The notes under the pieces: generated by a model
Seen by the model: the letters and a program-made list of their open reading frames with translations, nothing else
Database searches by the model: none
Told to the model about the DNA's origin: nothing
Shown here: one piece after another, positions 1 through 7,759 of the stretch
How the letters are laid out: every line of letters starts with the position of its first letter
Position numbering within the stretch: the first letter of the stretch is position 1
Made by a program: the position numbers and the translations under genes
Source of the DNA: Mesonia aestuariivivens
Lineage (GTDB): Bacteria; Bacteroidota; Bacteroidia; Flavobacteriales; Flavobacteriaceae
DNA length: 64,000 nucleotides
Assembly (NCBI RefSeq): GCF_019311235.1
Contig: NZ_JAHWDF010000003.1
Span: forward strand, 62,001-126,000
Direction of reading: 5' to 3'

Positions 1-480
1 TTGGCGGTTCTCGTCTACTTTCGCTGCTGTGTATAAATAAGAAGTTATCGTATTATTTAATTGATTGGTAACGGCATATTTTTGCTGAATTGCATTCGAC
101 AAATCACTTTCTAATTGATTTAAAGGCTCTATTAGCTCTTGATATTTACGTTGGGTTTGGAACTGAATTTCTGGAGCTGTTTTTAATATGAACTCTAAAC
201 GATCTTGTTTGTTTTCTGAAGTTACAATTTGCTGCCAAACTTGCTCTATACCTGCTTGGCTAAAAAAATTAGTCGCAAATATTGGCAACCATTCCTCGTA
301 AACAAAGTCGCTTATTTGTTTACGCTCATTTTCAAAAAAAACTTTAATAAGCTGCTGATGCGAATGTTCTAATTCTTGGAGTTGAATACCTATTTCTTCT
401 GAAAGTTCTGGCGCTTGTTTAGGAACACTTACACACGACACAAAGATAAAAGCTAGAAAATAAAATAGTTGCTTTTTCAT
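1..480 (-). CDS. Lipoprotein of unknown function (3' part outside window)
   Basis: The reading frame is open from an ATG at 480 down to base 1, giving about 160 codons with no stop, so the gene runs off the left edge. It starts with a short signal peptide ending in F-V-S-C, so Cys16 is the likely lipidated residue. The rest is rich in Gln, Glu and Leu, as in a helical or coiled-coil protein. I do not recognise the family. It is transcribed away from kdsA. Confidence 0.6.
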   Translation of the reverse strand, partial: MKKQLFYFLAFIFVSCVSVPKQAPELSEEIGIQLQELEHSHQQLIKVFFENERKQISDFVYEEWLPIFATNFFSQAGIEQVWQQIVTSENKQDRLEFILKTAPEIQFQTQRKYQELIEPLNQLESDLSNAIQQKYAVTNQLNNTITSYLYTAAKVDENRQ

Positions 481-729
481 AAACATATAATTACGCCTAG
501 AAAATTAATCATTTCATTTTTTATTTAAGAAGACTATTTTGTTAAAATATTAATTAACATCTAACAAAAACACAAAGAGAAACACTTCTTCTTTAATTGA
601 AAAATATAAGCTAAAAAAATATCATTCTTTATAAAATGAAGTTCAACTAATCACCAACCTCATATTTCATAATTTCAGGAAGTGCATTTTATAATTCAAT
701 TTCAGAAAAAATGATCCTTAAAATGAAAA

Positions 730-761
730 ATTGCTAAGCAAGTCGAATTAAATTACATTTG
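730..761 (+). promoter_or_regulatory. Predicted promoter of kdsA
   Basis: TTG at 730-732 and TACATTTG at 754-761 are separated by 21 bases, fitting the Bacteroidota -33 TTG / -7 TAnnTTTG pattern. The kdsA ATG follows 18 bases later. The rest of the 299-base gap upstream (481-729) shows nothing else I recognise. Confidence 0.6.
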
Positions 762-779
762 TAAAATAAATACTGCGAT

Positions 780-1598
780 ATGAAATTAGAAAAGATTCCG
801 AATATAAAACACTTAAATAAAGATAATTTCTTTTTACTTGCCGGCCCTTGCGCCATTGAAGGTGAAGAGATGGCCTTACGTATTGCTGAAAAAGTAGTTA
901 CTATTACAGATAAATTGGGCATTCCGTATGTTTTTAAAGGAAGTTTTAAAAAAGCCAACCGAAGTAGAATAGATAGTTTTACAGGAATTGGCGATGAAAA
1001 AGCATTAAAAACTCTTCGTAAAGTTTCAGAAACTTTTAACGTTCCTACAGTTACAGATATTCACGAGGTTAGTGATGCTCAAAAAGCTGCTGAATTTGTA
1101 GATATTTTACAAATCCCCGCATTTTTGGTTCGTCAGACAGACTTAGTTGTAGCTGCTGCTAATACAGGAAAAGTAGTGAATTTAAAGAAAGGGCAATTTA
1201 TGAGTCCAGAAAGTATGAAGCATGCCGTTACTAAAGTTACCGATTGTAATAATGAGCAAGTGATGGTTACCGATCGTGGTACTATGTTTGGTTACCAAGA
1301 TATGATTGTAGACTTTAGAGGTATACCCACCATGCGAGAATTTGCACCCACCGTTTTAGATGTAACACATTCTTTACAGCAACCCAATCAAAATAGCGGT
1401 GTTACTGGAGGAAGACCAGATATGATAGAAACTATTGCGCGTGCTGGAGTGGTAAATAACGTAGATGGCTTATTTATAGAAACTCATTTTGATCCTGCTC
1501 ATGCAAAAAGTGATGGCGCTAATATGCTTGATCTTCAATATTTAGAAAAACTATTATCTAATTTGGTTGCGATTAGAAAAACTATCAAAAAGTTCTAA
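780..1598 (+). CDS. kdsA: 3-deoxy-8-phosphooctulonate (KDO-8-P) synthase
   Basis: This cytosolic enzyme condenses arabinose-5-phosphate with phosphoenolpyruvate to KDO-8-phosphate, a step towards the inner core of lipopolysaccharide. The 272-residue length is normal. Diagnostic segments are LAGPCAIEG near residue 20, GSFKKANRS, the TDIHE and RQTDL segments, and DVTHSLQQ and FIETHFDPAHAKSDG near the C-terminus. Cys24 lies in the GPC motif where metal-dependent members (for example the Aquifex enzyme) have their metal-binding Cys. E. coli KdsA has Asn at that place, so this should be the metal-dependent class. It has its own promoter. Confidence 0.95.
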   Translation: MKLEKIPNIKHLNKDNFFLLAGPCAIEGEEMALRIAEKVVTITDKLGIPYVFKGSFKKANRSRIDSFTGIGDEKALKTLRKVSETFNVPTVTDIHEVSDAQKAAEFVDILQIPAFLVRQTDLVVAAANTGKVVNLKKGQFMSPESMKHAVTKVTDCNNEQVMVTDRGTMFGYQDMIVDFRGIPTMREFAPTVLDVTHSLQQPNQNSGVTGGRPDMIETIARAGVVNNVDGLFIETHFDPAHAKSDGANMLDLQYLEKLLSNLVAIRKTIKKF

Positions 1599-1632
1599 AT
1601 CTTTATTAATGTTTAATTTCTTTTAGGCGGTT

Positions 1633-2829
1633 GTGAAATTTTCGCCTAATTTTCCAACCAACCAAAAAATTAAACTATTGAAAATCCAAAAACTACCTAG
1701 TTATTTATGGCTATTCGTTTTTTTTATATCCCCCTATTTAGCGATTAGCCAAGAGAAAGAAGAAACAGAAAAACCTAAGCTTGAAATAGGAGGTGCTGTA
1801 CGTTTTAATTACGTTAATTCTTCTTGGAAAAAAGAGCAAAAATCAAAAGGAGGAGAGTTTGGTTATGATATGATAGCCATTAAACCGAAAGCTTCCTACA
1901 AAAAATTATCATTAAATGCCGAATATAGATTTTACTCAGAAGCATTTGGTGGTGGCTTTTTAAAACAAGGTTGGGTAGCTTATCATTTTAATAATGAAGA
2001 CCAATTGCAATTGGGATTAGTATATGTACCTTTTGGAATTCAGCAATACAATTCTAATAATTGGTTTTTTAATATTACATACTATGTAGGCTTAGAAGAT
2101 GACCACGACATGGGGTTAAAATATGTTCATGAAGATAAAAATTTTGAATATGCTTTTGCCTTTTTTAAAAATGCTGAAGAAACAAAGTTTACTGGAGGTG
2201 AAGAAAATGATGCTAGCAGATATGCATACGATGTCGTAGGTAGAAATAAAGAAACCAACCAAGTAAACGGAAATATAGTTTGGAAATTTGGAGATAGAAC
2301 TAATCACAGATTAGGTTTTTCTGCTCAATACGGTCAATTATACAATTTAGATACTCAAAAAAATGGAGATCATTATGCCTTAGCATTGCATTATGAAGTT
2401 TATTATGATCAATGGAATTTTAAAATTAGTTTAAATAAAGTTGCACATAACCTCAAAAATGCGGCAGATCAACCTTCAGACCGAGTTCAAATGGGAGCCT
2501 ATGGAACTCCGTATGAAGTTGCTGCTAATTTTAATATTTATACACTTTCTGCTTCTAGAAAATTCAAAATAAATTGGGGACCCTTAGAACAAATAGAAGC
2601 TTATAATGATTTTGGTTGGATGCAAAAAAAGAAAGATGAATTTGATTCTTCTCTTATGAATGTGATTGGTTTTAAAGTTACCGCAGGAAATTTACTCACC
2701 TTTGTAGATTATGCCGCAGGATATAATCATTCTTGGTTAGGCGGTAATTTTGTAGATGATTTTTCAACAGGAACTCCCAATGCAAAATGGGAAGCCCGAT
2801 TTAATATTAATGTAGGTTACTACTTTTAA
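1633..2829 (+). CDS. Outer-membrane porin-like beta-barrel protein
   Basis: A signal peptide (hydrophobic WLFVFFISPYLAIS) precedes about 360 residues with the alternating aromatic/polar pattern of beta strands, ending in Tyr-Phe as barrel proteins do. The longest frame starts with GTG at 1633. A TTG at 1678 would give a more ordinary signal peptide starting MKIQKLP, so the start is uncertain. The BCCT transporter begins 15 bases downstream and a universal stress protein follows, so the three probably form one unit in which this porin admits small solutes such as osmolytes. The family is inferred from composition and context; phosphate-selective or carbohydrate porins are alternatives. Confidence 0.6.
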   Translation: MKFSPNFPTNQKIKLLKIQKLPSYLWLFVFFISPYLAISQEKEETEKPKLEIGGAVRFNYVNSSWKKEQKSKGGEFGYDMIAIKPKASYKKLSLNAEYRFYSEAFGGGFLKQGWVAYHFNNEDQLQLGLVYVPFGIQQYNSNNWFFNITYYVGLEDDHDMGLKYVHEDKNFEYAFAFFKNAEETKFTGGEENDASRYAYDVVGRNKETNQVNGNIVWKFGDRTNHRLGFSAQYGQLYNLDTQKNGDHYALALHYEVYYDQWNFKISLNKVAHNLKNAADQPSDRVQMGAYGTPYEVAANFNIYTLSASRKFKINWGPLEQIEAYNDFGWMQKKKDEFDSSLMNVIGFKVTAGNLLTFVDYAAGYNHSWLGGNFVDDFSTGTPNAKWEARFNINVGYYF

Positions 2830-2844
2830 TTTAACAACTAATTT

Positions 2845-4455
2845 ATGGCAAAAAAAGTTACTAGAAGCGACGAAAAGAAATCAATATTTGGGCTAGATGT
2901 GAACGGACCAGTGTTCTTTACTTCTACCATTATTATTATTATAAGTATTGTATTAACTATTGTTTTTGAAAAGAAAGCACAAAAAATATTCGAAGACATT
3001 CAACATGCCGTCGCAGAAAAAGCGGATTGGTTTTTTATTCTTACTATTAATTTATTTTTAATTTTTCTAGTTTATCTAGCTGTAGGTAAATATGGAAAAT
3101 TACGTATTGGCGGTCAAAAAGCAAAACCAGAATTTAAAACCGGGTCTTGGTTTGCCATGTTGTTTAGTGCAGGTATGGGTATTGGGTTACTCTTTTTTGG
3201 AGTTGCAGAACCCGTTAAGCACCTTCTTCACCCTGCTACCGCAGAACCAAATACTGTTGCTGCTGCTCAAGAAGCAATGAATTTTACCTTTTTACATTGG
3301 GGTTTTCACGCTTGGGGTGTTTATGCACTGGTGGGTTTAGCGCTTTCTTATTTCACCTATTCAAGAGGTTTACCGTTAACGATACGATCTATATTTTATC
3401 CGTTTTTAGGAGATAAAATTCACGGAAAAATTGGAGATGCCATCGATATTTTTGCAGTACTAGCCACTTTGTTTGGTTTAGCTACTTCATTAGGTTTTGG
3501 AGTTCAGCAAATTGCAAGCGGACTTAATCATGTTTTTGGTGTTCCTGACGGAACTCTTACACAAGTATTATTAATTGCAGGAATAACTCTTATTGCAACA
3601 ACTTCTGTGGTATTAGGTGTAGATAAAGGAGTTAGAATTTTAAGTGAATGGAATATGCGTATTGCCGTTGTATTATTACTTTTAGCATTAATCTTAGGGC
3701 CTACCATATTTATTTTTAGATCATTTGTGGAGAATACAGGAAGTTATTTTTTCAATTTCTTAAAAATTTCTACCTGGAGTGAAACCTTTGAAGGTACTTC
3801 TTGGCAAAATGATTGGACTGTCTTTTATTGGGGATGGTGGATTGGTTGGTCTCCGTTTGTGGGAATGTTTATCGCCAGAATATCTAAAGGTAGAACCGTA
3901 AGAGAATTTATTTTAGGAGTTTTATTAGTTCCTTCATTAGTGACTTTTTTCTGGATGTCTGCTTTTGGGAGCGTTGCCATTCAACAAGCTTTAGGTGGAG
4001 ATTCTAATATCGTTGCTGCCGTACAAAATGATGTTGCAACTGCTCTATTTGTGTTCTTTGAAGACTATCCATTCTCGATGATTATTAATGTAGTAGGGGT
4101 AATTCTTATTGCTGGTTTCTTTATCACCTCTTCAGATTCAGGCTCGTTAGTGGTAGATAGTTTAACCTCTGGGGGTAAAATAGACTCACCAATTGGTCAA
4201 CGTATTTTTTGGGCTGTAACCGAAGGTACTGTGGCTGCAGTTTTATTAATTGGAGGTGGCTTAGAAGCTTTACAAACCGCCACCATAGTTACAGGACTTC
4301 CATTTGCGGTAATTCTGCTTATTATGTGCTATTCGCTATATAAAGGCTTAAAAGAAGATTACTTAAAATTAGAAAAGAAAAAAACCGAAAAGCAAATGGA
4401 CGACTATGAAGAAGTCGTAAAAGAAATTGTAGCAAGAAGAAATAAAAAAGAATAA
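2845..4455 (+). CDS. BCCT family transporter (betaine/choline/carnitine type)
   Basis: This inner-membrane carrier should import trimethylammonium solutes such as glycine betaine, coupled to Na+ or H+. The 536-residue protein has about 12 membrane segments. It carries the family signature GMGIGLLFFGVAEP at residues 110-123 and the tryptophan-rich segment YWGWWIGWSPFVG around residue 330, followed by RISKGRT. The substrate cannot be told from the sequence. It lies between a porin-like gene and a universal stress protein gene with very short gaps (15 and 3 bases), suggesting a co-transcribed osmotic-stress unit. The last 40 residues form a charged cytosolic tail. Confidence 0.9.
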   Translation: MAKKVTRSDEKKSIFGLDVNGPVFFTSTIIIIISIVLTIVFEKKAQKIFEDIQHAVAEKADWFFILTINLFLIFLVYLAVGKYGKLRIGGQKAKPEFKTGSWFAMLFSAGMGIGLLFFGVAEPVKHLLHPATAEPNTVAAAQEAMNFTFLHWGFHAWGVYALVGLALSYFTYSRGLPLTIRSIFYPFLGDKIHGKIGDAIDIFAVLATLFGLATSLGFGVQQIASGLNHVFGVPDGTLTQVLLIAGITLIATTSVVLGVDKGVRILSEWNMRIAVVLLLLALILGPTIFIFRSFVENTGSYFFNFLKISTWSETFEGTSWQNDWTVFYWGWWIGWSPFVGMFIARISKGRTVREFILGVLLVPSLVTFFWMSAFGSVAIQQALGGDSNIVAAVQNDVATALFVFFEDYPFSMIINVVGVILIAGFFITSSDSGSLVVDSLTSGGKIDSPIGQRIFWAVTEGTVAAVLLIGGGLEALQTATIVTGLPFAVILLIMCYSLYKGLKEDYLKLEKKKTEKQMDDYEEVVKEIVARRNKKE

Positions 4456-4458
4456 TAA

Positions 4459-5316
4459 ATGGAAAATGTAAAAAATATTTTAGTTGCGTTAGACCTCACC
4501 TCTATAGACAATCACCTTATTGAATACAGCTCTTTTTTAGCTGAAAAGTTTGAAATTGAAAATGTTTATTTTGTACATAACATCAAAAAGTATGAAATTT
4601 CAGAACTTTTTGCAGATGAACTTAACGAGGTAAACCTCGATCAACTTATTGGTGATGAGCTTAATGAAAAAATAGAAAATAAATTTAAAGCCAATGCAAA
4701 TTGGGAAGTACTTATTTCAGAAGACTCTAATACAGAATCTCTGATTGATTATATTGTGAATAAATACCAAATTCATCTCACTTTAATTGGCAACAAATCT
4801 TCTAAAGATGGCACGGGAGTAGTTACGGCTAAATTACTGCGTTTATTAAAATGTAGTATTCTTAGTGTACCTAAAACAGCAGAATTAAGTTTTGAAAATA
4901 TTTGGGTAGGTACAGATTTTTCAGGGCACTCTAGAAAATCTTTTCAATTTATTGAGCAATTAAGAAAAAAATTCCCGCTTACAGTAAATGCTGTACACGT
5001 GTACCAAGTACCAATTCAATTTTCACCATATGTACCTAAAGCTGATGCGATGGTTAAAATTGAAAAACACCTTCAACAAAAATCTACTAAGTTTTTTAAC
5101 AAGTTTGTAATTTCAAAACCCGAAAGTGTTGAATTGATTTACGCAAAAGACAAAAGTGTTAGTGAAAAGTTCTTGTTTGAAATTGAAAAGAAAAAACCAG
5201 ATTTAGTTATCCTTTCAGACAAGGGTGGCAACAATATCTCTTCACTTTTAATAGGAAGTTTAACAGAAGAAATTTTTGATGAGAGCTTAACCGCTCCTCT
5301 ATTGATTGTTAAATAA
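4459..5316 (+). CDS. Universal stress protein with two UspA domains
   Basis: The 285 residues split into two UspA-like halves (about 1-140 and 146-285). The second half ends with the typical nucleotide-loop pattern LSDKGGNNISSLLIGSLTEEI followed by APLLIVK. The first half begins NILVALDLTS and has the loop IGNKSSKDGTG. Such tandem Usp proteins bind ATP or AMP and often accompany transporters. It starts 3 bases after the BCCT gene, so translation is probably coupled and it may modulate that transporter. A strong terminator follows. Confidence 0.85.
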   Translation: MENVKNILVALDLTSIDNHLIEYSSFLAEKFEIENVYFVHNIKKYEISELFADELNEVNLDQLIGDELNEKIENKFKANANWEVLISEDSNTESLIDYIVNKYQIHLTLIGNKSSKDGTGVVTAKLLRLLKCSILSVPKTAELSFENIWVGTDFSGHSRKSFQFIEQLRKKFPLTVNAVHVYQVPIQFSPYVPKADAMVKIEKHLQQKSTKFFNKFVISKPESVELIYAKDKSVSEKFLFEIEKKKPDLVILSDKGGNNISSLLIGSLTEEIFDESLTAPLLIVK

Positions 5317-5337
5317 CAATTCACCTATTATTATAAT

Positions 5338-5374
5338 AAAAAGCCCCACATTTATGTGAGGCTTTTTATTTTTT
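5338..5374 (+). terminator. Rho-independent terminator after the porin-BCCT-usp unit
   Basis: AAAAAGCCCCACAT pairs with ATGTGAGGCTTTTT across a short TT loop and is followed by a T-rich run. The A tract on the other arm means it could work in either direction. Confidence 0.8.
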
Positions 5375-5400
5375 GTTTGCACAAATCATTTATTTACATT

Positions 5401-5419
5401 TACTTTGTTTTTCAAAGTA
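5401..5419. promoter_or_regulatory. Palindromic operator site 1 (TACTTTG-N5-CAAAGTA)
   Basis: A perfect 7-base inverted repeat with a 5-base spacer ends 8 bases before the ATG of the membrane-protein gene at 5428. Identical arms recur at 7224-7242 and a shorter copy at 6363-6377. The winged-helix regulator at 6041-6340 is the obvious candidate to bind it. Confidence 0.7.
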
Positions 5420-5427
5420 CTTTAAAT

Positions 5428-6039
5428 ATGCAGAAAGATTATTTTAAAGACCTATCAGAAATCAAAGACTTAATGAATAAGTCTAGCCGATTTATCTCAT
5501 TAAGCGGACTTTCAGGAATACTCGCAGGAAGTTATGCGCTTATCGGAGCCGGAATAGCTTATCTTTATATTCTTCCGTCGGATGTAACGATAGATCACTC
5601 GGCAAATGATTCAATGATAATTTACTACCTTATTGTAGACCTCATCCTCATAGCTGCTTTAAGTATTTTTTCAGCGATTATATTAACCATCAAGAGAGCT
5701 AAAAGCAATGAAGAGAAGATTTGGGACGCAACCACTCAACGTTTATTGCTTAATTTTCTAATTCCATTAGTTGCTGGGGGTATTTATATCTTAATACAAG
5801 CGTATCAACAAAATTATAGCTTGAGTCCAGCTCTTATGCTAATTTTCTATGGTCTTGCGCTGGTTAACGCTTCGAAATTCACTATCGGTAACGTAAAATA
5901 TTTAGGTTATTCCGAATTAATTTTAGGCCTTATTTGTGCTGCATTTTCTGGTTATGGTTTATACTTTTGGGCTTTAGGCTTTGGAGTTTTGCATATTGTC
6001 TATGGAGCCTTGATGTTGAGAGAAGAAAAAAGACAATAA
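5428..6039 (+). CDS. Six-helix membrane protein, partner of the HTH_34 regulator
   Basis: The 203-residue protein has about six hydrophobic segments and no recognised catalytic motif. The start at 5428 (MQKDYFKD) was chosen because it lies just downstream of the palindromic operator; an upstream extension from 5356 would read through the operator and the preceding terminator. It ends one base before the regulator gene, so the two form a bicistronic unit. In Bacteroidota such membrane proteins are, as far as I know, commonly paired with this regulator type, and it may act as its sensor or anti-regulator. That role is inference. Confidence 0.7.
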   Translation: MQKDYFKDLSEIKDLMNKSSRFISLSGLSGILAGSYALIGAGIAYLYILPSDVTIDHSANDSMIIYYLIVDLILIAALSIFSAIILTIKRAKSNEEKIWDATTQRLLLNFLIPLVAGGIYILIQAYQQNYSLSPALMLIFYGLALVNASKFTIGNVKYLGYSELILGLICAAFSGYGLYFWALGFGVLHIVYGALMLREEKRQ

Positions 6040-6040
6040 T

Positions 6041-6340
6041 TTGAGTATCATAGATAATATAAATAAGCTTTTTGATCACCGAATTCGTTTGGGAATTATG
6101 TCGATTTTAATGGTGAATGAAAAAGTGAATTTTAAACGCCTAAAAGAATTACTAGAAGTGACCGATGGCAACCTCGCCAGTCATATAAAAGCCTTAGAGA
6201 AATCCGAATATATTGTAGTTGAAAAATCGTTTATCGATCGTAAACCAAATACTCAATATGGAGCTACTAAGTTAGGCAGAGCCGCTTTTAAAAAACATAT
6301 TGAAGCATTAGAAAATATTATAAAAAGACAAATGAAATAA
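6041..6340 (+). CDS. Small winged-helix transcriptional regulator (HTH_34 type)
   Basis: This 99-residue protein is almost only a winged-helix DNA-binding domain: FDHRIRLGIMSILMV, then KRLKELLEVTDGNLASHIKALEKSEYI (helix-turn-helix) and the wing VEKSFIDRKPNTQYGATKLGRAAF. It resembles the HTH_34 / MarR-ArsR-like family. It starts with TTG, one base after the stop of the membrane-protein gene. No ligand domain is present, so the signal probably comes through the neighbouring membrane protein. It is the likely binder of the three CTTTG-N5-CAAAG palindromes at 5401, 6363 and 7224, which would make it autoregulated. Confidence 0.85.
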   Translation: MSIIDNINKLFDHRIRLGIMSILMVNEKVNFKRLKELLEVTDGNLASHIKALEKSEYIVVEKSFIDRKPNTQYGATKLGRAAFKKHIEALENIIKRQMK

Positions 6341-6362
6341 AGTCGATTTTTTTTATTATTCA

Positions 6363-6377
6363 CTTTGAATTTCAAAG
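6363..6377. promoter_or_regulatory. Palindromic operator site 2 (CTTTGAATTTCAAAG)
   Basis: A perfect inverted repeat of seven bases around one central base lies 60 bases upstream of the MpaB-like gene. It shares CTTTG-N5-CAAAG with sites 1 and 3 but lacks the outermost symmetric TA pairs. Confidence 0.6.
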
Positions 6378-6437
6378 CAAAAGTAATGGCTAAATTTTAG
6401 ATGAATTAAAAGGCTATAATCAAATAGATTGAATACT

Positions 6438-7205
6438 ATGAAAACTTATTTTGTGCTACAAGATTCTATTGTTTACAAGATTTGGGGCAAAGCAGATACG
6501 GTAATGTTTATATTTGCTGGAGCTGCTGCCAAGTTTGCCCTAAATATAGCGGTAGATTGGTTGTACTTTACCGGCAAGCTCCCTTCCGATCCTTTAGGTA
6601 GATTACTTTCTACTGTTAATTATGCTAAAGTAATTATTTTTGCTGAAGAAAAAACCGCTATACAAGCCATACAGCAAATGAATCATATTCACCACAAAGT
6701 AGAAGAAAAACGCGGTTTTAAAATACCTGATTGGGCCTATCGCGATGTATTATTTATGTTGATTGATTATTCAATTTGTGCTTACGAAAGTCTAGAACGC
6801 AAATTGACTTCCGCAGAAAAAGAAGAAGCGTTTTACGTTTTCAATCGTGTAGGAAAATTAATGCAAATATCAGAATTACCAAAAAGTTTTGATGAATGGG
6901 AGAAACAGCGAAAACTTCAGCTTCAAGAAAATTTTGCATACAGTGATTACACTCGAGATTTATTTCTTCAATATAAAAAACATTTGGAAGTTTTTAGGTA
7001 TCGATTGGTACTAGAAGTACAAACATTAATGGCTCCGAAGCCTATCAAAAAATTTTTGAATTTTAGAGCGTATTCTTTACTAAAACTAATTATACCAATT
7101 TATATATTAAGTGAATTATTGAAAATCGATGCTTTTTTTAAAGCAATTATTTTACCAAATGCTTATAAAGTTCAAATTAAAGCATTAGACCATCAACCTA
7201 ACTAA
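6438..7205 (+). CDS. MpaB/DUF2236-like family protein, putative oxygenase
   Basis: I assign this 255-residue protein tentatively to the DUF2236 family (latex-clearing protein and mycophenolic-acid MpaB oxygenases, which bind haem). The supporting pattern is the early segment DPLGRLLSTVNYAKVIIFAEEKTAIQAIQQMNHIHHKV, then PDWAYRDVLFMLIDYSICAYE and EKEEAFYVFNRVGKLMQI, in the family order. The haem-ligand histidine would be in IHHKV. ATG at 6438 is preferred over TTG at 6429. The gene sits behind operator site 2 and between the regulator pair and the Coq4-like/CreD pair. The substrate is unknown, and a divergent non-catalytic member is possible. Confidence 0.6.
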   Translation: MKTYFVLQDSIVYKIWGKADTVMFIFAGAAAKFALNIAVDWLYFTGKLPSDPLGRLLSTVNYAKVIIFAEEKTAIQAIQQMNHIHHKVEEKRGFKIPDWAYRDVLFMLIDYSICAYESLERKLTSAEKEEAFYVFNRVGKLMQISELPKSFDEWEKQRKLQLQENFAYSDYTRDLFLQYKKHLEVFRYRLVLEVQTLMAPKPIKKFLNFRAYSLLKLIIPIYILSELLKIDAFFKAIILPNAYKVQIKALDHQPN

Positions 7206-7223
7206 TCTATTTTTTTAATCTTT

Positions 7224-7242
7224 TACTTTGAAATTCAAAGTA
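7224..7242. promoter_or_regulatory. Palindromic operator site 3 (TACTTTG-N5-CAAAGTA)
   Basis: The arms are identical to site 1, and both sites are followed by CTTTAAA. The site ends 17 bases before the ATG of the Coq4-like gene and should control that gene together with creD. Confidence 0.7.
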
Positions 7243-7259
7243 CTTTAAAATATATTATA

Positions 7260-7748
7260 ATGCGAAAAAAACTTGTCATCTTTCTGTTCGAAGTTTCGAA
7301 AACCCTCTACACAAAATTTTTTAAACAGAACCATTTACCGTGGGATCTTACTACGGTAGAGCTACTAGAGTTTCCTCCCGAAACTTTTGGTTATCATTTA
7401 GGTGAATTTCTCCAGAAAAATAATTTCGAACTTCTTCCAAAAGTCGAACGTCACGATGCATATCACACGCTTACTAATTACGGAACGGAAGTAGAAGAAG
7501 AAATTGGATTGCAATTTTTGTGTATGGGTAATGGCAAAAAATGCCCCTATATGTACGGAGCAATTTTGTTAGGAACACTAATTCTGCCAGAGTATTTATC
7601 GCTTTATCTTAAATCTTACCAAGTAGGCAGAGCAGCCGAGCCGTTTCATCATTTCGATTACGAACAAATTATACATCTGGATTACGAACTTTTTAAATCT
7701 ACAATATTTAGTAAAAATACTTCAACGCTTCAACTCATCAGAAATTAA
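7260..7748 (+). CDS. Coq4-like protein
   Basis: The protein carries the Coq4 signature HDxxH-X11-E exactly: His65-Asp66-Ala-Tyr-His69 and Glu81, a proposed zinc site. FPPETFGYHLGEFL precedes it, similar to the LPxGTxG region of Coq4. In eukaryotes and some bacteria Coq4 organises ubiquinone synthesis. Flavobacteria use menaquinone, so the role here must differ or concern another quinone or lipid. The gene lies directly behind operator site 3 and 11 bases before creD, so both belong to the HTH_34 regulon. The fold assignment is fairly safe; the function is open. Confidence 0.75.
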   Translation: MRKKLVIFLFEVSKTLYTKFFKQNHLPWDLTTVELLEFPPETFGYHLGEFLQKNNFELLPKVERHDAYHTLTNYGTEVEEEIGLQFLCMGNGKKCPYMYGAILLGTLILPEYLSLYLKSYQVGRAAEPFHHFDYEQIIHLDYELFKSTIFSKNTSTLQLIRN

Positions 7749-7759
7749 AATCAAATTAT

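Noticed and set aside
5356-5427. A longer start for the six-helix membrane protein
   Set aside because: It would translate the terminator and the operator palindrome; the ATG at 5428 fits better.
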